A stretch of DNA of 64,000 bases from Dryomyza anilis (taxonomy: Eukaryota; Arthropoda; Insecta; Diptera; Dryomyzidae), in assembly GCA_951804985.1 (NCBI GenBank), contig OX638131.1:61657598-61721597 (forward strand), written 5' to 3'. Shown here piece by piece: positions 56,239 to 64,000 of the stretch. Below the pieces are notes generated by a model that was not told where the DNA came from, ran no database searches, and saw only the letters and a program-made list of their open reading frames with translations. Each line of letters begins with the position of its first letter. Positions within the stretch are counted from its first letter, which is position 1. Made by a program: the position numbers and the translations under genes.

Positions 56239-59221
56239 TTTTTTTTTAATAATAATCGAGTTTTAGCTAATACGGCTAGCTTGCACTTTCAAAGCATAAA
56301 TGCTTGAACAAATTTACCCACTAATAGTAGTTGGGCTCGTATCAAACGCATGCAGTAGTTAAAATATCTACAATATTATTTTTGTTATTAAAGCTTCAAT
56401 CTACATTTGAGTTGACTTTTTGACAGATTAATATTAAAATGTGTGCAATTATTAACTATATTACACATACGGTTAAAAGGTGATGATACAACATAATTTG
56501 TTCTACTAAATGGAAGATAGAATAATGTATCACCATTTCTGCTACTTCTACGATTTTGGTTAAAGGTTATATATCGTAGAAGCTCTGGTGAATCCAATTT
56601 ACCAGTAATGAGTTGATGTATATAGATTACATCAGCATTTTTTCTGCGATCTTCAAGTGATTTCAAGTTTAATAGCTTCAGCCGATCCTCGTATGGTGGA
56701 AGATTGTAATTATCAACCCAATTAAAACCATTGGGAGCGAAACGTACGTTCGATACGATCAGTGTGCACTTTATAAAAAGGAGACCATACTTGACTTGCA
56801 TATTCTAGATGACAACGTACTAGAATATTATATAGAGATAATGTAGTCAAAGGACTATTAAATTCTTTAGCCCAGCGCTTGATAAAACCAAGCAATAAAG
56901 AGGCTTTTTTACATATATGTTCAATATGAAGTTTGAACGATAAAGTAGGATCAACAAACAGACCTAGATCCTTTACTATATGTACTCTACTAACATTTTC
57001 CTCTTTTAACATATAGTTATACTCTATGTTGTTTTTCTTCCGAGAAAATACCATAGACTGACACTTATCTGGATTAAGTACCAAATGGTTCTTAAAACAC
57101 CAAATCTCAAAAAAATTTAAATCTGTCTGCAGTAATTTAGCGTCCTTCTCATCCTTGAAAGCCTTATCAATTTTCATGTCATCGGCATAAATTAATAGAT
57201 TGGAGTACTTTATATTGTATATGACATCATTAATCGCCAAAATAAATAAAAGAGGTCCAAGATGGCTACCCTGAGGTACCCCGGATGTTGCAATAAAAGG
57301 TGAAGATGAAACTTTTCTGAAACGTATTTGATATGACCGATCAGATAAATAAGGTTGTATCCATGTCACAAAGAATTCTGGAAAACCAAGTATCTTTAAT
57401 TTGAACAAAATTAAATTGTGAGGAAGTTTGTCGAAAGCTTTACTGAAGTCAGTATATATGCAATCAACTTGATTTCCTGACTCGATTTCGCCAGTTATGA
57501 ATGAGGTGAAATCGAGTAGATTTGATACCGTGGATCTACCGGTAACAAATCCATGCTGACGTGTTGTAATTACATGTTTACAATGAATTTTTACATGATC
57601 ATACACAATGTGTTCAAACAATTTCGGGATAGATGAGAGTTTAGCAATTGGTATATAATTATTAACATCGTTTTTGCACCCTCTTTTAAAAGTTTTTCCA
57701 AAATTTTGGAAAATTACCTTCATTAATTGATGTATTAAATATGATACTAAGGGGCATACATAACGAAGCAGCACAGTTCTTTAAAACTGTAGCAGAAATA
57801 CCGTCTGGCCCAGAGCTATAATCATCATCAATTGACGAAATGTATTGCAAGATTAAATCCGGTGTAAAGGACATAGAATCTAGTGAAGTTTTGGGTGCTG
57901 AGTGCATTATTGAAAATAGTTATTATCAATAATGAACGGATCACTACTAAACAACTGTTTAAAAAGGCTAGCAAATAAGCCACATATAAAATAAGGGTCA
58001 CTTGTGAACTCCTCGTTATTTTTAAATGATGCTGGAAAACCATCACTTTTCTTTTTAGTATTAATAAAACCCCAAAACTTCTTAGGGTCTGATAATATTT
58101 TAAGCTTCATTTTTTCAACATAATCAGAATAAAGTGAAGCTGATTTACTTTTAAATTCCAGAAACATGATAGTGTATGTTTCTAAGTCATTAGGATTTTG
58201 ACTATTGACATATCTATTCTATGCTCTATTCCTAGAATTACGTAAAATCTTTAATTCTTTGGTGTACCATGGATACGATGATTGCTTAAAAAATTTCAGA
58301 CTTTAAGGTACCGACAGTGCAATACAAGAAAATAGTTCAAAGTAAAAGAAATTTATGGAACAATCGAGTTGATTATTGTCAATATAGTTTGATAAATAAC
58401 AATTCATTCATTTTAGCATAATCTGCTTTAGCAAAATTTAATTCATATACTTTATCTGAAGAGCAAGAATTAATTATATTATCTCTAGCAGATTGGTAAT
58501 AAATTGTTAAAGGTAGATAATAATTATCAATGCCTGTTAGAGCATGAATAGACCGTTTAACAACCGAATTATTACTGTCAATAGTAAAAACCAGGTCAAG
58601 TTGTCTATCTATACAGTTAGTAATACAACTTACTTGTTGTAAGTCAGATGAGATAGTGTCAACAAAAATTTGTTCTTGTCGGGTTTTAGAGTTAGATGCA
58701 CAGTAATATGTATCATCGTCAGATCTATCCCATTTTCAGTCAGGTAGATTAAAATCTCCCATTATTAAAATATCGTCAGAACTATTAAGTAAATCCAATA
58801 CAAAATCAACTGACTTCGATAAAGTCTCAAAGGCTTCAACATTACTTTTGGGAGGAATATATGCATTTATGATATATACACAGGAATTGTGTAATACAAT
58901 CTTAACACAAATAAGCTCTAATGTAGAAGCAACAGGTATTTCTACTAAGGAACTTATAAAAGTATTCTTGACTGTAATTAAAACACCACCACCGACTAGA
59001 GAATTTTCACACTCAAACCGATCTTTTCTAAAGATATTGAAACTATTATGAAACATTTCAATACTTAAATACCTATTATTTAACCAAGTCTCAGTTAATG
59101 CTATGAGATCATATTCAAAAGTTTGAGTAGCTAAAAAAATATCTCGAGTCTTTGAGCGCAAACCCCTTACGTTTTGATAGTAAAGGGTGATTCGCTCTAG
59201 TTTTTTGAATTTTGGTATGCA
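56239..59221 (-). pseudogene. CR1-like LINE ORF2, right-arm copy
   Basis: Same element as 37640-40620. Here the endonuclease frame (59161-58736) is longer, through YIINAYIPPKS and LIMGDFNLPD, because it retains the GA missing from the left arm; it then hits the shared stop at the Trp position. The RT frame 57774-56722 carries Lys where the left arm has Asn (position 57577) and keeps FSKAFD and YADD. The 3' A-rich end is near 56247. CR1-type LINEs move by target-primed reverse transcription; this copy cannot, because of shared frameshifts and stops. Confidence 0.85.
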
Positions 59222-59247
59222 GTTTTCGTTGGTTTACTTTTTTTGTT

Positions 59248-60060
59248 TTAATTCGGAAACAAAAATATTGTCTGCCCAAAGATTTGAGCGAATAACATCC
59301 GCAGCATATTCTGTAGCGATTGATACAGTGAATGAGATGGCCTGTTACCAATTTTCTTACATGGTATGTAGGTGTCAGCAGGTACTAGATTATTTGTTTT
59401 TAAAAAGCTGATTATATTGTCAGTAGTCGTGTCAGGCATCAATCTAGAAATAAAAATTCTTTTTAATTTAGGTATTGCCCTCAATCCAGAATTTTCATTA
59501 ATAATATTGATAATATTATTAGTGCAATTTTGGGCAGGCTTACTGCTACTAGTAAAGGCGCTGCATTAGGAGGTTGAGGGGGAGGAGTGATAGAAGTTTT
59601 ATGTGAAGTGCGCTTTGCCCAGGGGGGTATAGTGAGTTATTACTATTAACTCGTTTGCGCTTTTTGACCACTTTTTTGGGTGGAGGAACAATATCAGCTG
59701 AGGCAGAATCGTCGATAATTGCTGTATGATTATCAATACAATCCGTCAAATGCTCAGTATCACTTGCATGTACCAATGAATTAAATTCATTTAATGAATT
59801 TAAAATTTCTGTATAATTGATGTTTAAAATATTTAGCCTATCTACAAAGTTTTTAATTTTAACAAAAAAAACTGATAAAGAGAGAGAGAGGTCTGCAAGT
59901 AGGACAATACAATTGCAAACCTGAGTGCACTGAACTTAAAAAGTCTGTACACGCCATGGAAATATTGGCACATGGAGCATGAGAAAGCTGTCCGCAGGGA
60001 CCGGAACAAGAAAGCATAGAATTTAATATGTTTTGACTTTTGCACTTATCCCTCAAAGAT
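59248..60060 (-). pseudogene. CR1-like LINE ORF1, right-arm copy
   Basis: Mirror of 36805-37613 with two substitutions (59980 and 59480, giving Pro/His and Lys/Arg changes in the affected frames). Same Cys-rich, basic and RRM-like blocks and the same frameshifts. Confidence 0.65.
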
Positions 60061-60572
60061 CAGGCAGCAAAATTTTCTACTGATAAGAATTCCATTTATT
60101 ATAACTTTTGAAAATAACAAAAGTACGAAATTAAAAAATGTTATAAATTTTAAAAATTTTAAAATTTAGTGCCGAATAAAAAAATTGGATTACTCAAGGG
60201 TTAAATGATTACAGCTGTTACTCATTAAAATACGCACTAACAACACAATAGAAAAACGACTTAAACAAATATCGCAAAGAAGAATAGAAAATCACAAATA
60301 ACAATAACAATGCATGCCGCAGTAATATTAAACAGAAATTGATTTAAATACAAATGTATTATAACATATATTTAATATTTTGTAAAAACAACGACACTTA
60401 ACGACAAGAAACAGAACTTTGACGAAAACTCACTATAAATATATTTAATATTCAATACACTATTTAAATCACAGAAATCACTTCATGCACTTGTAACAAC
60501 GACCTGCTGTTGTGAATTAGCTCACAAATTTTTCTTTTCTTTATGGTTCTTCACTATTCATTCAATTTTGAA
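60061..60572. other. Non-coding between LINE and LTR, right-arm copy
   Basis: AT-rich; may include the LINE 5' UTR and a remnant of the sequence the LTR element entered. The left-arm equivalent is 36289-36800. Confidence 0.35.
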
Positions 60573-61235
60573 TGTTGCTGTACACATGTTGAGCGCATCA
60601 TGTTTTTCATATAATGTTGAACTCATGTTGTACAGCAACATGTTCATAGCATTGTCCCAACGCTTCACGTTGGCAACAATGATAATAATTTGGCAAAGCG
60701 CTAAAGCTTTGCTTAGACCACACCTCTTTCAGGTTAGCTTGCACAGTTAACAGAAGCTGGCAATAATTTGGCAAAACACTAAAGCTTTACTTAGACCACA
60801 CCTCTTTCAAGAGGCTTGCAATACAATTTTCCATTGCATAATTTTGGGTCTATGTTAAAATTAGCAAAGCAGCGTTTGCCAACAATTCTGTTATATCGCA
60901 ATTGGTGTCAGCCAAAAACTGCAAGTCGGACTTTCTTCAAAAGTCACGTACACCAAAATTGAGTGAAAGTGAAAACTCACTAGAACATAGTGAGAATAGA
61001 ATTTAATAAAAGCTTGCAACGAAGGTATTGTTAATACCTTTCGTTGCAATTTAAAAGATTGTAGTTTAACCAACCTCAAGTGGAGGTAGTTGCATGTAAT
61101 AAGAGTGTTAACATAATAAAAGGGTTTTTGTTCTAAAAGTAAAAAGTGTTCTGTAATAAATAAATACCACAACTCTAAAATATATTTATTTAATTAAATA
61201 AATGTAAAGAAAATTCAACTCTAGAATATACAACA
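60573..61235 (+). repeat. Ty3/gypsy 5' LTR, right-arm copy (663 bp)
   Basis: It starts TGTTGCTG and ends ATACAACA. TTTGGCTCAGCCGG follows immediately, resembling a TGG-starting primer-binding site. At its left edge ATGTTGCTGTACA (60572-60584) and its exact inverse (60629-60641) form a 13-bp hairpin arm. A direct repeat of about 48 bp (AATAATTTGGCAAA ... AGACCACACCTCTTTCA) lies at 60684-60731 and 60762-60809. Another hairpin, GCAACGAAGGTATTG/TAATACCTTTCGTTGC, is near 61017-61048. Boundaries are inferred without the second LTR. Confidence 0.6.
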
Positions 61236-62238
61236 TTTGGCTCAGCCGGTACGTCGGTACCAACCTCTCAAGGACCGAGAGATAGGAAAAAGGAAGAACG
61301 AAGGAGGAAGGACTCTAAAAATAAAATGGTAAGTGTTTGAAAATTTTATTTAAAAAAAAGAATAGGGGATTTTTCATTTTAATTTTTTTTTAATAGTATT
61401 TTAGAAGTATTAAAAAAAAGGGGATTAGAACTACGAACAATTTTTTTTAAGCATTTAAAAAAAAATAAAATAAATGAATAGTATTAGCAATTAGCATTCA
61501 ATAAAAAATAAATAACAAAAATAACACTGAGATTCCGAACTACGGACCCTCCAGTGTAACATGTGAAAAATAAAGATTTTAAAAACTTTCTTTTAATTTT
61601 AAGATATTGTCTTAACGTGCTCAAGGTCCAGTCGGTACAAATTGGGTGTTTTGTACCAACCAATAAAACAACAAACAATTGGCAAAATGCATTGAGTGGC
61701 AGATCGTACAGCTGTTTCAGAGTTTTTTTAATTTTTAATTTAAAAAGGAAAATTAACATTTCCAAATAAATAAATCGAATAAACACTGATATTCCAAACT
61801 ACGGACCCTCTAGTGTATAACAAATAAAAACTAAATGATATGATAACATTTTAAAGCGTGTGAACACAGCACTGATTGCTGTTATGATTTTAAAAATAAC
61901 AAAAAATTTATATTAAAAAATCATTGTATGTTAAATTTTTTTACAATCTTGAGTAACCGAATATACACATAATTTTTTTTTTATTTTTTTATTTGAAAAA
62001 ATAAAATTATTTTTATTTTTCCAATGTTATAGAAAACAGATTTTTAAAAAAATGCTTCAATATAAATTTGAAAAAATATATATAATTTATAGTTATACTT
62101 CATGAATGCCAAAATTGATTTCGTTGTTGTTTGGGTAACATTTTTGTTTCATTGAAATTTTCAATTACAACTTGATTAAATTTATTTTTTTTTAATTAAA
62201 AGATAAAGTTAACGTTTTAAATTGATTGAAAATATATA
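61236..62238 (+). other. Leader of the Ty3/gypsy element, with duplicated hairpin
   Basis: About 1 kb between LTR and gag. Two copies of an AACACTGAKATTCCRAACTA-CGGACCCTCYAGTGTA motif (61522-61559 and 61782-61819); each folds as an ACACTG/CAGTGT outer stem and, in the first copy, a TCCG/CGGA inner stem. An AATGGTAAGTG donor-like sequence lies at 61325. Left-arm equivalent is 34623-35625. Confidence 0.55.
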
Positions 62239-63596
62239 ATGGCAGATGCTAATGAATTAAATTCGTATATGCAAAAGCAATCTAGCGAATTGGACAGATT
62301 TGTTGAAAAATTATGGTCGCAATTTGTACCAACAATACTAAATAAAGATAGTACAGCATTATTAAAAGATAATATATCTAGAATTCTGCATTTATCTAAA
62401 TTAGAGGAGGCAGATAAAATAGTAGAAGAGTTATTAAATTTCTAGAATTTAAAAATTAAATCTGTTTTAGCAGAAAATGTTAAATTGGAAAGATTAGTTG
62501 ACGGGTTGAGAAAACATTTAAACGATTATTGTTTAAAACGTACAGCAGAGTTAGAAGAAACAGGATAGAAAAGTGAAACATTAAATTAAGGAATTTATTG
62601 AAAGAAAAGAAAATTTCTGAGGAATCAATAAATAATTCTATCAGACGCCAAGCAAGGGAGGAGTACGCGACGTTGGAGGAAGCGAACAACGAAATACAGG
62701 AGTTGAACGCACGTATTAGATATTTGAACGAGGAGGTTAAGACAGCGCACGAGACATCCTTATACCACAAGGATACCATAGAAAGTGACGACATCACAAC
62801 ACTGGGCAACATGGGATTAGACGAAGTCGCGAAATTCGTTAAAAATGCGGTGCCAGATTTTGCAGGTGCAGACTCATCATCGCTGAGGACGGATCTTCAC
62901 CGTTTTATTGAAGGATGTGAAGTGGTGAGGGCGGAACTGAAGCCTGGACAAATGAAGGAGTTTATTAAAGGCGTTAGGGTTCGTTTACAGGGATATGCTT
63001 TTGACTTAGTAAGTTCAAAGGAGTTTGACACAATAGATGATTTATACAATCTGTTAAGGAATACGTACTTGGAATGTAGGTCAGTAGATGCCATTTAATA
63101 TGACATTAGAAAGGCATCTCAGTATCCGGGGGAAGTATTAGATTTTTCTAGCGGCGTTTGGTTAACCTGCAGTCGGCAGATTAAATGTAAATATAATGAT
63201 ACGAAAGACGACGTGTTCGTTAAAGAATTGAATAATTTAGTTAAAAGCTTATTTAAGTTAGGACTTCGGGATTACACTTTGCGAATGCTCATGTTGAGCA
63301 GTAAGCAAACCACACTGGAGAAATTGGTGGAAGGCATTGGACCATGCGACTGTACAAAGGGAGTTAGCAGAGTTAACGGGCATAGACAAGTTTGGAGTCC
63401 ATTTCAACGCGATACACAAGTTTTTCAAGGAAATAATGGTAATGGGAATTTTACAAACAGGCCCGCTAAATATTGCACTTGGTGCAGAAAGGACGGACAT
63501 GTTATTATGAATTGTTATGCCAAACGCAAATATGATGCATGGAACAATAATAGCAGTCCACAGAGAAACTACCAGGGGCCCAGTCAAGGCCACTAA
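62239..63596 (+). pseudogene. Ty3/gypsy-type gag, right-arm copy
   Basis: ATG at 62239 (MADANELNSYMQKQSSELDR) runs to TAG at 62443; reading continues (KLERLVDGLRKHLNDY) to further stops near 62566. 62598-63098 holds a helical part (EEANNEIQELNARIRYLNEE) and the gag core (LHRFIEGCEVVRAELKPGQM, then FIKGVRVRLQGYAFDLV), then TAA. 63213-63596 holds the C-terminal part with one zinc knuckle CTWCRKDGHVIMNC (CX2CX4HX4C). The layout resembles gags of insect Ty3/gypsy elements of the mdg1/412 type, which assemble the cytoplasmic particle. It is inactivated by at least three shared stops. Sequence to 64000 continues the element toward pol. Confidence 0.82.
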
Positions 63597-64000
63597 ACTG
63601 GGGACTCGTAGCAAATAGTGTAGTAAGGCCAGTAGTTGTAGAAGTTCCAAAGAGGACACCACAACAAAATAAAACAGCGAATATGATTAACGCAGAAAAT
63701 AAAGAACAAAAAATAAAAATACATACTAATGAAGATAGAAATCTTCAACAAAAACATAATAAACTAAATAATATAATACACAACTTTACGCGAATAATGA
63801 ACAGAATATAGGAATTAAGGAAATTAAAAAAAAAATAAACAAATTATAAAGAAAACAAATAAGGTAAAGATAGTAAAACCAATTGAATTGGAAGTTAAAA
63901 ATATTAAAATCAAGAATAATAAAATCAAAAATAATTCAAATAAAAAGAAAGTTGTAATTAACTGCCCTGAAAATTTGGGAATTGTAGATCAAACATCTGG
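63597..64000 (+). other. Continuation of Ty3/gypsy element, Lys/Asn-rich, to window end
   Basis: Beyond the gag stop the sequence is strongly A-rich on the plus strand; near 63945-64000 a more open stretch (VVINCPENLGIVDQTS-like frame) suggests the approach to protease. The left arm shares this only to 63923. Confidence 0.4.

Larger units (their letters stand above)
53973..63923. repeat. Giant inverted repeat, right arm (about 9.95 kb)
   Basis: Reverse complement of 32938-42886, with the few differences listed there. On the outer side the Ty3/gypsy element continues past 63923 to the window end without a break; on the inner side the SINE and its flank continue. Both features mark this as the less disturbed arm. 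Confidence 0.95.

Overview
This is AT-rich eukaryotic DNA, almost certainly from a higher fly (Diptera). Recognisable host coding sequence is sparse: a terminal exon with the C-terminal signature of a p38 MAP kinase (5939-6073, +), and two consecutive exons of a MIC26/MIC27-like (apolipoprotein O family) protein separated by a 62-bp intron typical of flies (12375-12071, -). There is also a scrambled, frameshifted piece of a RIC1-like gene (16.9-17.5 kb) and a few weaker coding-like fragments. Nothing looks bacterial or plasmid-like. Most of the window is transposable element, much of it nested.

Layout. 0-8 kb: a 768-bp hAT-like MITE, a decayed LINE, and the p38 exon, whose upstream intron holds a 138-bp MITE, a P-element-like MITE and a tRNA-derived SINE; a hAT-like copy split by a second SINE lies downstream. 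9.5-15.2 kb: a 600-bp repeat pair, the MIC26-like exons and two MITEs of one TA/TG-target family. 15.2-18.4 kb: a LINE RT fragment abutting a 59-bp minisatellite, a TIR-bounded segment carrying the RIC1 pieces, and another TIR element. 18.8-21.2 kb: a decayed BEL/Pao relic split by a MITE. 22-30.6 kb: a paralogue of the 11.0-13.6 kb segment, containing a MITE that was split by a BEL/Pao retrotransposon with both LTRs, which was itself hit by a 588-bp TIR element with a 9-bp target duplication. 30.7-32.0 kb: a second LINE.

32.9-63.9 kb: a giant inverted repeat. Arms of about 9.95 kb (32938-42886 and 53973-63923) flank an 11.1-kb spacer. I could find only six substitutions and one 2-bp indel between the arms, and all the old stops and frameshifts are shared, so the arms were duplicated, homogenised or misassembled very recently. 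Each arm holds a tRNA-derived SINE, about 1.2 kb of unidentified sequence, a broken Ty3/gypsy RT fragment, a CR1-like LINE in the opposite direction, and an LTR, leader and gag of another Ty3/gypsy element. The right arm runs on into that element past the window; the left arm stops next to a SINE tail.

The spacer holds a foldback element with a (TA)n apex, another SINE, a hAT-like MITE, a small TIR element, a 1.3-kb TIR element and a 2.6-kb inverted-repeat element.

The genes do not form a pathway. The value of the window is its insertion stratigraphy: many elements can be dated relative to each other from target-site duplications and from interrupted reading frames.
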